Below are positions 37,723 through 48,600 of a DNA stretch of 64,000 bases, one piece after another. Positions within the stretch are counted from its first letter, which is position 1; each line of letters starts with the position of its first letter. The notes beneath the pieces are model-generated. The model had not been told where the DNA came from, did no database searches, and saw only the letters and a list, made by a program, of their open reading frames with translations. Location of the stretch: assembly GCF_020379485.1 (NCBI RefSeq), contig NW_026014749.1, positions 124,001 to 188,000 on the forward strand. The letters are read 5' to 3'. A program made the position numbers and the translations under genes. The DNA is from Brassica napus. Taxonomy: Eukaryota > Streptophyta > Magnoliopsida > Brassicales > Brassicaceae.

Positions 37723-38465
37723 TAATAGCTTCCTGGTCAAGGAAGAACCCTAGGATGCTCTTGAGGGTCGATCTGGTAATGATTTGGTGGTGATGGATCA
37801 GGTTACTAACACTGATGGAAAGATGATCGATTGATGAGTTGATAGAAAGGGGATTGGTGATCGATGGTAGAGATGGTTTCAGTGATGATCTGCGGAATGA
37901 TCAGGCACTGATTGGGATGATCTTAGTCCGTGAGAGGCAGCCCCACTAGTGAACAAGATCAAGGCTTAAGGAAGATCACTCTTCTAGCCAAATTCGATGT
38001 CCAAAAACTGAACAAAGGAATCACAAGTTTAGAGAGGATTTTTTGATAACAAAAGTGATTGATTTTAATCAGATCTTGCAGAGAGTTTAAGTAGAAAGAA
38101 AGGAAAGCAAAGAGTCACCAAGGACTTGTAGTTTTCGAAAATATCTTAAGTAAAACTAGGTAGTGTTGAAGATTGAACAATTGAATATCTTCAAGGCTTC
38201 TTTGACTTGGTTTTCTTCAGATGTCGAGATTGGTTTAGTGTAAACCAATCTGAGAATTGCCTCCTTTAATTGTCTTGTCTTTGATCTGGTTATTGGCCCA
38301 TTGGAGAAAGAGAATGGGTCTCGTGCTGAGTTAAATCCAATTGAACTCCCATCCAGCTCCTTGTATCCAATTGTAGTGTTCGTCTCATCCAGCTCCTCTT
38401 CACTGTCACTCTCTTCCAGCTCTTCATGCGCAAGATCAGCTACTGGTTCAGTCAAGCTCACATCA
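37723..38465 (-). repeat. 5' LTR of element B (743 bp)
   Basis: Same length as 32054-32796, with no difference found by eye. It carries a copy of the polyprotein tail (38156-38461), which is an LTR duplicate and not a gene. It is flanked by the TGCTG duplication at 38466-38470. Confidence 0.95.
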
Positions 38466-38470
38466 TGCTG

Positions 38471-39053
38471 AGAGAAAGAATAGACACTTGATGGAAGTGG
38501 CGAGGAGTATGATGTTCCATGCCAATGTACCTAAACGTTTTTGGGGAGATGCAGTGGTCACGGCCACCTATCTAATCAACCGCACACCTACAAGAGTCCT
38601 CCTTGATGCCACTCCCTATGAGGTACTAAACAAATCTAGATCATCCATTGACCATTTGCGTGTGTTTGGGTGTGTGTGTTTTGTTTTGATTCCAGGAGAA
38701 TTAAGGAACAAGCTAGAAGCAAAGAGCACAAAGGCTATGTTTATTGGGTACTCCACACATCAGAAAGGGTACAAATGCTACGTACCAGAAACAAGGAGAG
38801 TCCTAGTATCCAGAGATGTTAAGTTCATGGAATCCAAGGCCTACTATGATGAGAAGAGTTGGGGAGAACTCAAAGATCTATCTCATTCTGCCTCGGACAG
38901 AGCTAACAACCTGAAAGTTCTTATGGAAAGACTTGGCATCAGCTTACCAAGGGAACCAGAAAAGAGTCGGGATACTACCCCTCAGCATGATGGAGCTGAG
39001 GTACGAGATAATGAAGTCTCTCATCATGATCATGAGGGGGCAATGGAGAAAAA
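38471..39053 (+). pseudogene. D polyprotein continuation: integrase end and linker, up to a frameshift
   Basis: After the TGCTG duplication the copia integrase resumes: the catalytic Glu codon is completed by the AG at 38471-38472, followed by the conserved stretch around MEVARSMMFHANVP and FWGDAVVTATYLINR. The DHLRVFGC region is near 38650. The frame is open to 39189, but from about 39049 its translation turns Lys/Asn/Leu-rich and loses similarity. The correct reading continues in another frame after the five-A run at 39049-39053, consistent with loss of one base there. This part has no start codon of its own. Confidence 0.87.
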
Positions 39054-40892
39054 TCTGCGCAAGATCAACCTGAACAATCTGCGCAAGCTCAACCTGAAGA
39101 AAACTCAGTATTGTCTCATGATCAAGATGAGATGGAACAACCAGAAACTGAAGCTCAAGGTAGTGAACCTGAGCAGACACCAGCCCTAAGAAGAAGTACA
39201 AGGATCAGGAGACCGACTTCAGATTGGGTTAAGACAAGAATCTACTACAATGCTCAAGCCGTGGCACATCCAGTAAGTGGAGTATGCACCCTTGCTCAAT
39301 ATCCAGAAGAACATCAAGTCTTTGTGAGTTCATTGGACCAGGAATGGATACCAAAAACGTATGCAGAAGCTATGGAGGATGATGAATGGAGGAGCTCAGT
39401 GGATGATGAAATGGGGGCCATGGAAAGGAATAACACCTGGTATGAGACAGAGCTTCCAAAAGGGAAGAAAGCCGTGACTAGCAGGCTCATACATACCATC
39501 AAGTACCTTGCAAATGGGAAGCCAGAAAGGAAAAAGACCAGACTAGTGGCAAGAGGTTACACACAAGTATATGGAGAAGACTACCTAGACACTTTTGCAC
39601 CAGTAGCCAAGCTCCATACTATCCGGATCCTCCTCTCATTGGCAGTGAACCTAGAATGGGATCTTTGGCAAATGGATGTGAAGAATGCATTCTTGCAAGG
39701 TGAACTAGAGGATGAAGTATATATGAGGCCACCTCCCGGAATGGAAGAGATGGTGAAACCAGGGAATGTTCTCAGACTCAGGAAGGCTATCTATGGCCTG
39801 AAACAATCACCAAGAGCTTGGTACCACAAGCTAAGCACCACACTAAATGGGAGAGGCTTTGTGAAGTCTCAAGCGGATCACACACTGTTTACTCTCACCA
39901 GCCAGCAAGGGATCGTTGTGATTCTGGTCTATGTGGATGACATCATCATCACTGGTAGTGACAAGGAAGAGATCAGCTCAACTAAGACATTCCTCAAGAC
40001 CGCATTTGACATCAAAGACCTAGGAGAACTGAAATATTTCCTTGGCATTGAGATGTGTAGATCAAGGGAGGGATTGTTCATGTCCCAAAGGAAGTATACT
40101 TTGGACATCCTAAAGGAGGCAGGAGACCTTGGAGGAAGAGTGGCCAAGACACCACTAGAAGAAGGCTACAAGGTTATGCGTGAGGGGGAGTTTGATGCAA
40201 CTCCCTTTGAGGATGTCAAGAGGTATAGAAGAATGGTTGGGAAGCTTATCTATCTTACTATCACAAGGCCGGATGTGTGTTTTGCTGTGAACCAGGTGAG
40301 CCAACACATGCAAGCTCCTAAGGTACATCATTGGAACATGGTGGAAAGGATCTTGAGATACTTAAGAGAGGCGCCAGGTCAGGGAGTGTGGATGGCTTGC
40401 AATAAGAGTACTGAAGTTGTTGGGTATTGTGATGCTGATTGGGCTGGAGATAGAGTTGATAGGAGATCAACCACAGGCTATTGCACCTTTATTGGAGGAA
40501 ACCTAGTCACATGGAAGAGCAAGAAGCAGAAGGTGGTCTCTTGCTCAAGTGCTGAGGCAGAGTACCGATCTATGAGGAAGCTTACTAGTGAACTCATATG
40601 GATCAAGGGACTGCTAAAGGACTTGGGCATAGAGATCTCCACGCCAATGACTATGCATTGTGACAATCAGGCAGCAATACACATTGCATCAAACTCTGTG
40701 TTCCATGAGAGGACTAAGCATATAGAAGTGGACTGTCACAAGGTGAGACAAGCAGTGGAGCAGCAAGTGATTCTTCCATGCTACACAAGAAGTGAAGATC
40801 AACTAGCTGACATATTCACCAAGGCAGCCAGCAGCAAGGTTTGTGAGTTCATCCACCCTAAACTTGGACTCACGGATCTTCCATGTCACTGA
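39054..40892 (+). pseudogene. D polyprotein 3' part: copia reverse transcriptase and RNase H
   Basis: This is the RVT_2-type copia RT and RNase H in the frame used after the shift near 39050. RT motifs are DTFAPVAKLHTIR and QMDVKNAFLQGELEDEVY (about 39590-39720), GLKQSPRAWY (about 39795) and YVDDIIITGSD (about 39930). RNase H shows GYCDADWAGD (about 40420) and HCDNQAAIHIA with HIEVDCH (about 40660-40740). The stop is at 40890-40892. No further lesion is seen in this segment. It is separated from its gag-integrase part by B and the frameshift, so it is not expected to be translated normally. Confidence 0.92.
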
Positions 40893-41036
40893 TCTCTCCT
40901 CCCATGAAGTGTTCTACTCTTTTTCCTTGGTTAGGGTTTTATCCCATGAGGTTTTTCCTAGCTAAGGTTTTAATGAGGGAATAGCTTCATGGTGTCCAAG
41001 CTTGACTTGACCCACACGGTCAAGCTTGAGGGGGAG
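40893..41036 (+). promoter_or_regulatory. 3' untranslated region and polypurine tract of element D
   Basis: The polypurine tract GAGGGGGAG (41028-41036) directly precedes the 3' LTR. Upstream, at about 40914-40978, a block runs from CTACTCTTTTTCC through GTTTTATCCCA to GGTTTTAATGAGG. Related blocks occur at the 3' end of N and inside both LTRs of C. Confidence 0.75.
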
Positions 41037-41571
41037 TGTTGACATGAAAGCATGAATGACATAGAGGAAGAAGAAATCAAGTCAAGGCATACATCCGGAG
41101 TGATCAAAGTAAGCTTGTCCGTACAAGTGTGATCTAACTTGGCGTGCAAGGCAAGAGGAGACTTATCTGTGATCAAGAAGGATGTTATACTTGCCTTAAG
41201 ATATTTAAAAGATGTCGGCCAAGAGAAGGGATCCGTTGAAGAAGAAGACAAGGTGGTTCAAAGGAGAGAGAGCCGTTTGGTGCTGTCGCTTTCACCTTGG
41301 CTGTGCGCAACCTGCCCTTGATCAGGCCTCTTTGTTTATTCTTTTCTTCTATGTCAACTTGCCATTAGTTTATTCATTGTTGCATCTATTTAAAGTATGT
41401 AATCAGAACCAAATGGATCAAGGAAAATAAAACACTTCCTCACTTCTCTCTTATGTTTTCGAAATCTCTCTCTCTCTCTCTCTCTCGGATTCTTAGTAAA
41501 ACCCTAGCTATCTCTTCTCTTTGTTCTTGATAAATCACACAAGCCACTCTTATAACTCATTCATTTTATCA
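41037..41571 (+). repeat. 3' LTR of element D (535 bp)
   Basis: Same as 29461-29997 except for a 2-bp shorter TC run near 41465-41487. It is followed by TTCTT and then satellite. Confidence 0.95.
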
Positions 41572-44242
41572 TTCTTCGTCGTTCTAATCAAACCAGGATG
41601 AATCTCTTTGTGAGAAGATTTATTTGGATACATAAAGTGGTGGAGAATCACCAGGAATTTGAATAAATCTCATAGGAGTTGGCAAGAAGAAGTTATCCCA
41701 CTTTCAAATCAGGTGATTCCAGTTTCCCAGTTTGGGAATAGCACATCTTCATCGTCGTTCCAGTCAAACCAGGATGAATCACTTTGTGAGAAGCTTGATT
41801 TGGATACCTAAAGTGGTGGAGAATCACCAGGCAGTTGAATAAATTCATAGGAGTTGGCAAGAAGAAGTTATCCCACTTTCAAATCAGGTGATTCCAGTTT
41901 CCCAGTTTGGGAATAAGACAGCTTTTTCGTCGTTCCAATCAAACCAGGATGACTCACTTTGTGAGAAGCTTTATTTGGATAAATAAAGTGGTGGAGAATC
42001 ACCAGGAAGTTGAATAAATCTCATAGGAGTTGGCAAGAAGAAGTTATCCCACTTTCAAATCAGGTGATTCCAGTTTCCCAGTTTGGGAATAGGACAGCTT
42101 CTTCGTCGTTCTAATCAAACCAGGATGAATCTCTTTGTGAGAAGATTTATTTGGATACATAAAGTGGTGGAGAATCACCAGGAAGTTGAATAAATCTCAT
42201 AGGAGTTGGCAAGAAGAAGTTATTCCACTTTCAAATCAGGTGATTCCAGTTTCCCAGTTTGGGAGTAGGACAGCTTCTTCGTCGTTCCAATCAAACCAGG
42301 ATGAATCACTTTGTGAGAAGCTTTATTTGGATACATAAAGTGGTGGACAATCACCAGGAAGTTGAATAAATCTCATAGGAGTTGGCAAGAAGAAGTTATC
42401 CCACTTTCAAATCAGGTGATTCCAGTTTCCCAGTTTCGGAATAGGACAGCTTCTTCGTCGTTCCAGTCAAACCAGGATGAATCACTTTGTGAGAAGCTTG
42501 ATTTGGATACCTAAAGTGGTGGAGAATCACCAGGAAGTTGAATAAATTCATAGGAGTTGGCAAGAAGAAGTTATCCCACTTTCAAATCAGGTGATTCCAG
42601 TTTCCCAGTTTGGGAATAAGACAGCTTTTTCGTCGTTCCAATCAAACCAGGATGACTCACTTTGTGAGAAGCTTTATTTGGATAAATAAAGTGGTGGAGA
42701 ATCACCAGGAAGTTGAATAAATCTCATAGGAGTTGGCAAGAAGAAGTTATCCCACTTTCAAATCAGGTAATTCAGTTTCCCAGTTTGGGAATAGGACAGC
42801 TTCTTCGTCGTTCTAATCAAACCAGGATGAATCTCTTTGTGAGAAGATTTATTTGGATACATAAAGTGGTGGAGAATCACCAGGAAGTTGAATAAATCTC
42901 ATAGGAGTTGGCAAGAAGAAGTTATTCCACTTTCAAATCAGGTGATTCCAGTTTCCCAGTTTGGGAGTAGGACAGCTTCTTCGTCGTTCCAATCAAACCA
43001 GGATGAATCTCTTTGTGAGAAGCTTTATTTGGATACATAAATTGGTGGAGAATCACCAGGAAGTTGAATAAATCTCATAGGAGTTGGCAAGAAGAAGTTA
43101 TCCCACTTTCAAATCAGGTGATTCCAGTTTCCCAGTTTGGGAATAGGACAGCTTCTTCGTCGTTCCAATGAAACCAGGATGAATATCTTTGTGAGAAGAT
43201 TGATATGGATACATAAAGTGGTGGAGAATCACCAGGAATTTGAATAAATCTCATAGGAGTTGGCAAGAAGAAGTTATCCCACTTTCAAATCAGGTGATTC
43301 CAGTTTCCCAGTTTGGGAATAGCACATCTTCATCGTCGTTCCAGTCAAACCAGGATGAATCACTTTGTGAGAAGCTTGATTTGGATACCTAAAGTGGTGG
43401 AGAATCACCAGGCAGTTGAATAAATTCATAGGAGTTGGCAAGAAGAAGTTATACCACTTTCAAATCAGGTGATTCCAGTTTCCCAGTTTGGGAATAAGAC
43501 AGCTTTTTCGTCGTTCCAATCAAACCAGGATGACTCACTTTGTGAGAAGCTTTATTTGGATAAATAAAGTGGTGGAGAATCACCAGGAAGTTGAATAAAT
43601 CTCATAGGAGTTGGCAAGAAGAAGTTATCCCACTTTCAAATCAGGTGATTCCAGTTTCCCAGTTTGGGAATAGGACAGCTTCTTCGTCGTTCTAATCAAA
43701 CCAGGATGAATATCTTTGTGAGAAGATTTATTTGGATACATAAAGTGGTGGAGAATCACCAGGAATTTGAATAAATCTCATAGGAGTTGGCAAGAAGAAG
43801 TTATCCCACTTTCAAATCAGGTGATTCCAGTTTCCCAGTTTGGGAATAGCACATCTTCATCGTCGTTCCAATCAAACCAGGATGAATCACTTTGTGAGAA
43901 GCTTGATTTGGATACATAAAGTGGTGGAGAATCACCAGGAAGTTGAATAAATCTCATAGGAGTTGGCAAGAAGAAGTTATCCCACTTTCAAATCAGGTGA
44001 TTCCAGTTTCCCAGTTTCGGAATAGGACAGCTTTTTCGTCGTTCCAATCAAACCAGGATGACTCACTTTGTGAGAAGCTTTATTTGGATAAATAAAGTGG
44101 TGGAGAATCACCAGGAAGTTGAATAAATCTCATAGGAGTTGGCAAGAAGAAGTTATCCCACTTTCAAATCAGGTGATTCCAGTTTCCCAGTTTGGGAATA
44201 GCACATCTTCATCGTCGTTCCAGTCAAACCAGGATGAATCAC
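41572..44242 (+). repeat. Satellite array 2: diverged monomers with four-monomer pattern (about 15 copies)
   Basis: Same satellite and orientation as array 1, but with many shared variants that sort the monomers into classes. Class B has CAGTCAAACC, ACCTAAAG and a 1-bp-shorter AAATTCATAGG. Class C has CTTTTTCG, GACTCAC and AAATAAAG. Class A has CTAATCAAACC and AGAAGATTT. Class D is closer to consensus. The order B-C-A-D occurs twice in succession (class B markers at 41761 and 42464, 703 bp apart) and then in shuffled form to 44242. Confidence 0.85.
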
Positions 44243-44770
44243 TGATATGATCATGGACCAGCTAGTTGATAAAGATGAAGAAGGAGAGACTGAAGATACA
44301 CTAGCTGAAGAGGAAGCTGTCCTAGCCATTCCCACAGGTCCTATCACTCGTGCAATGACAAGGAGACTCAAAGAAGCCGTTGGAAACATACTGAAGATCT
44401 CTAAGAAGCAAGAAGACTGTCTTGGTAGAAGCTTGAGCTACCAAGACACACTCATCACCATTCATGTGATCTTACCATCAAGCTGATCATCATCTAGGCA
44501 AGTGGCTTGGTATACTCTTTTTCCCTTGATTAGTTTTGTCCCACTGGGTTTTCTAATCAAGGTTTTTAATGAGGTATCAAGTTCACTTACACATTCCTAG
44601 TTGATGTATCTTGGATGCAACTCGGCCTAAGGCATCTTGGACCGACTTCATCATCTATCTTATATTATGTTTTAGTCTAAGTGTTGTGTTATTACTTTGA
44701 AACCGTGTGGAGCCTTTTCCTTTAAGTTTTCTTATGTTTTCGAGACCTTGTGCATGTACAAGGATCTCTC

Positions 44771-44778
44771 TATTTAAG
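44771..44778 (+). promoter_or_regulatory. TATA-like site in C LTR
   Basis: TATTTAAG, repeated at 50629-50636 in the 3' LTR; it lies about 100 bp before the three-copy GGTGTGT motif. Confidence 0.4.
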
Positions 44779-44869
44779 TGTATCACAAACCCTCATTCTA
44801 ATCTAAGTTATCTTTTGTTTAAACCTTGTGTTCTCTTCTCCTTTGCTTTCACGAGTTAAAAGAGTGTCT

Positions 44870-44940
44870 GGTGTGTAGTATCCAGTCTGTTGGTGTGTAA
44901 TATCCAACGCCCAAGGGTTTTAGAAAGGTGTGTCATATCC
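44870..44940 (+). repeat. Three-copy GGTGTGTNNTATCC motif in C LTR
   Basis: Copies begin at 44870, 44892 and 44927 and differ only at the two N positions. The same set occurs in the 3' LTR at about 50728, 50750 and 50785. The position downstream of the TATA-like site would place it in the transcript. Confidence 0.7.
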
Positions 44941-45086
44941 GATCTAAGCCTAGGAGTATCAAGGAGCCTTTCCGCAGCCTCTTGTGTCACCATTCGATCC
45001 ACAGCCTTGATAAACTTGAGTCTTTGATTCGTTTATGCAAGGATCTATCCAAACCATCCAGAGAAGGGTCCTAGGATCTCATTAAG

Positions 45087-45098
45087 TGGTATCAGAGC
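45087..45098 (+). promoter_or_regulatory. Primer-binding site of element C
   Basis: TGGTATCAGAGC lies two bases after the LTR end CTCATTA, as in A and B; initiator tRNA-Met type. Confidence 0.92.
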
Positions 45099-45640
45099 AC
45101 TCTGGAAGGGGAGTTTCGATTTCTCTTTTGCGATTTCATAAGATCTGTGTTCATCGTTTTATATCATTGATCATTTGGGTTTTGCGTGTTGTTTCTCACT
45201 CGATCTGATTATTATCATTGATAGGATTGATAGATCTATTGTTTCGTGGTTCAAAATTGATAGATCTGAAGATTCTGATCAAGTTTTGAACAAAACCTTT
45301 CACATTCTTGTCGATTACGTTACTAGTTTGCTTGATCCGAAAGTTCCTTGTGTTCGTGTGATTCGATCTGTTACTAGAACCATAGATCAGGATTTGTTTA
45401 ATCTCAAATCATCACCTGTTGAATCTCGAATCCTTTTCTGATAAATCGGGGTTGATTGTTCAATATAATCGATTTGAATTCCTTACTTGTTGATCACGGT
45501 ATTGATTTGCCGCGTTGCTTGAGAATTGTTGGTTGATCTTGATTATTTCCGATTGTTTCTTTATTTGATTCTCGAATCATAAATCAAATTGCCCTTGGAA
45601 CTACTTACTTGTTTCAGTCTTTCGTGTGTAACAGGAAACA
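45099..45640 (+). other. Leader of element C
   Basis: About 540 bp, T-rich. An 88-codon frame at 45175-45441 has no recognisable domain. The end has ACTTACTT (45603-45610) and AACAGGAAAC just before the ATG, in the same layout as in element B. This resembles a branch point and 3' splice site, so a leader intron is possible. Confidence 0.65.
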
Positions 45641-48600
45641 ATGGGAACTGAGGAAGATGATGCAACGTATATGAGAAGAAACAAACTCTTACAAGAAGCT
45701 ATCACTAAACAAGTAATGGAAGACTTGGTGAAGTTGCTGGATGAGAGATACGATCAGAGAGCCCCTGGTAGACAAGACCAAACGTCTGATCATCAGCAAG
45801 CACCAAGGAGAAATGGGCGTGAACGACAAGAGCATGCTGGTTCACAAGAAACTGATAACTTTTATGAAAGAGATAGGGCACGACACAGCTCGGCTTCTAG
45901 GCGTAGCTCTCCCTCTAGACACAGCAGTAGAAGATCTAGACGTGACCATGAAGGACGTAGGTATCAAAGAGATGAGCTTGCTGGAGTTAAGATCAAGATA
46001 CCTCCTTTCCATGGCAAAGCCGATCCTGATGCTTACCTAGAATGGGAGAAGAAGATTGATCTAGTCTTCAATTGCCGGCGTTATTCAGAAGCTAAGAAGA
46101 TTCAAATTGCTGTTACTGAGTTCTATGATTATGCTTTGAGTTGGTGGGATCAACTAGTCACCAATAGAAGGCGCAATGGGGAATTTCCTGTTGAGACTTG
46201 GGCAGAGATGAAGGCTCTTATGCGCAAGAGATTTGTACCTAGCCATTACCACCGGGATCTCCATCAGAGGCTAAGAAAACTCACGCAAGGCTCACGGACA
46301 GTCGAAGAATACTATCAGGAGATGGAGTTGTTGATGTTAAGAGCTTGCATATCTGAGGATAGAGAAGCTACTATGGCACGGTTTCTTGGAGGACTCAACC
46401 GTGAGATACAAGACAGTGTGGAGATGCAGCACTACTTGGAAATGGAGGAGATGCTACACAAAGCCATCCTAGTAGAACAACAAGTAAAGAGAAAGGGTCA
46501 CTCTCGGGGCAACTATGGAACTAAGTATCAAGGTGCTAAGGAAGATAAACCAAGCCACCAGAAAGAGAGCAAGCCATATCAAAAGGACGAGGACAAACCT
46601 ATTAGTTCTTTCAGCAAGGATAAAGGGAAAGCTGAAGCTTCTACTACGAGATCAAGAGATGTTAAGTGTTTTAAGTGCCAAGGAAGAGGACACTACGCTA
46701 ATGAGTGCACCAACAAACGCGTGATGATCCTTCATGACAATGGAGAATATGAATCTGCTGATGAGGAGACAGAGGCTGAAGAAGATCACAGTTCAGAAGA
46801 GGAGTATGTTGCCAACCCGGTCGCTGGAAGGTTGCTAGTTGCTAGAAGAACCTTGAGTCTTCAAAGCAAGACCGAAGAGATGGAGCAAAGAGAGAATCTC
46901 TTCTATACTAGATGTCTAGTGCAAGGAAAGGTCTGTAGTCTTATTGTGGATGGAGGCAGTTGTGTCAACGTCGCGAGTGAGACTATGGTTAAAAAGTTGG
47001 GTTTGAGGATCCAGAAGCATCCTAAACCATATAGGCTCCAATGGCTCAATGAAGAGGGCGAGATGAGAGTATCTACTCAGGTTATGGTTCCCTTAGCCAT
47101 TGGTAAATATGAAGATGAGATTCTTTGTGATGTGTTGCCTATGGAAGCTGGACACATTCTCCTTGGAAGGCCGTGGCAATCAGATAGACGTGTGATACAT
47201 GACGGGTATGCCAACAAGCACACCTTTGAGTTTAAAGGGAGAAAGACAGTTCTTGTGCCTATGACTCCTAAGGAAGTTCAGGTTGATCAGCTCCAGCTAC
47301 AAAAGAAGAAAGAGATAGATCTTCCCGCTGAATCAACAAAGCAACTAAACTTCTATGCCAAGTCTGGTGATGTTAAAAGATCTCTCTGCTCTAACCTTCC
47401 TATTCTTTTGTTTATCTATAAGGAATCCCTCTTGACTACTACTAACATTGCACCGGAGTATCCGAGTGAACTTGTCAATCTTTTACAGGAATATCAAGAT
47501 GTTTTTCCAGAAGATAGTCCCAATGGACTACCACCAGTACGAGGGATTGAGCACCAAATTGATTTTGTGCCCGGTTCTACACTTCCCAATAGGCCAGCAT
47601 ACAGAACCAATCCGGTGGAGACCAAAGAACTACAAAGGCAAGTGGAGGAACTGATGGAGAAAGGGCATATCCGAGAGAGCATGAGTCCTTGTGCTGTTCC
47701 AGTGCTACTTGTGCCCAAGAAAGATGGGAGCTGGCGCATGTGTGTTGATTGCAGAGCCATCAACAATATCACTGTAAAGTATCGCCATCCTATTCCTAGA
47801 TTAGATGATATGCTTGATGAATTGCATGGTTCTTGCATATTTTCTAAGATTGATTTGAAAAGTGGATACCATCAGATTAGGATGAAAGAAGGAGATGAAT
47901 GGAAAACTGCATTCAAAACTAAACATGGTCTATATGAGTGGTTAGTCATGCCATTTGGATTAACCAATGCACCTAGTACATTCATGAGATTAATGAATCA
48001 TGTTCTTAGATCATTCATTGGCATATTTGTTGTGGTATACTTTGATGACATCCTTGTATACAGTAAGAGCTTTAATGATCATATAGAACATCTTAGAACT
48101 GTTCTTGATGTGCTTAGAAAGGAATCTCTTTTTGCTAACCTTAAGAAGTGTACTTTTGGAACGGATCACTTGGTCTTTTTAGGCTTTATTGTGGGTGCAG
48201 ATGGGGTTAAAGTTGATCCGGAGAAAGTAAGAGCTATACGAGAATGGCCAATTCCTAAGACAGTGAGTGAAGTGAGGAGCTTCCATGGACTTGCTGGTTT
48301 CTATAGGCGCTTTGTGAAAGACTTCAGCACCATAGCATCTCCCTTGACTGAAGTAATCAAGAAAGAAGTCGGATTCAAGTGGGGAGAAGCACAAGAACTT
48401 GCCTTTCAATGCCTAAAAGAGAAGCTTACTAATGCCCCTCTTCTTATACTTCCTGATTTTAATAAAACTTTTGAAATAGAATGTGATGCTTCAGGAATTG
48501 GAATTGGTGCTGTATTGATGCAGGAGAAGAGACCCATTGCATACTTCAGTGAGAAGCTTGGAGGAGCTACCCTCAACTATGCAACTTATGATAAAGAACT

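Larger units (their letters stand above)
32054..38465 (-). mobile_element. Complete Ty3/gypsy (CRM-like) element B, nested in D
   Basis: The 6412-bp element has 743-bp LTRs at 37723-38465 (5') and 32054-32796 (3'), flanked by target duplication TGCTG (32049-32053 and 38466-38470) in the D integrase. It has a primer site (37709-37720), a leader, one uninterrupted gag-pol frame and a polypurine tract. I saw no difference between its LTRs, so it is very young. It belongs to the same family as element A. Placement in the CRM clade rests on the pol frame running into the 3' LTR, lack of an evident chromodomain and its centromeric position; a phylogeny of RT would settle it. Confidence 0.95.
29461..41571 (+). 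mobile_element. Ty1/copia element D, inserted in satellite and split by element B
   Basis: LTRs at 29461-29997 and 41037-41571 start TGTTGACATG and end TTTTATCA. The target duplication TTCTT (29456-29460 and 41572-41576) falls inside a satellite monomer at GCTTCTTCGTCG. Without the nested 6412-bp gypsy element and its 5-bp duplication, D is about 5694 bp. The domain order gag, protease, integrase, RT, RNase H is diagnostic of copia. The two LTRs differ visibly only in the length of a TC run (2 bp), so insertion was recent. D cannot make a complete polyprotein now. Confidence 0.95.
44243..45084 (+). repeat. 5' LTR of element C (842 bp)
   Basis: It starts TGATATGATC and ends CTCATTA. It carries a copy of the polyprotein tail (to 44486), a TATTTAAG TATA-like site at 44771-44778, and three copies of GGTGTGTNNTATCC at 44870, 44892 and 44927. 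The block from about 44511 to 44573 resembles the 3'-end motif of D and N. Confidence 0.95.

Noticed and set aside
38156..38461. 101-codon frame matching the polyprotein tail
   Set aside because: It is the copy of the pol tail held in the 5' LTR of element B, not a gene. The same holds for 44247-44486 in the 5' LTR of element C.
45175..45441. 88-codon frame in the leader of element C
   Set aside because: No recognisable domain, not present in B, and located in a region likely to be untranslated leader or intron.
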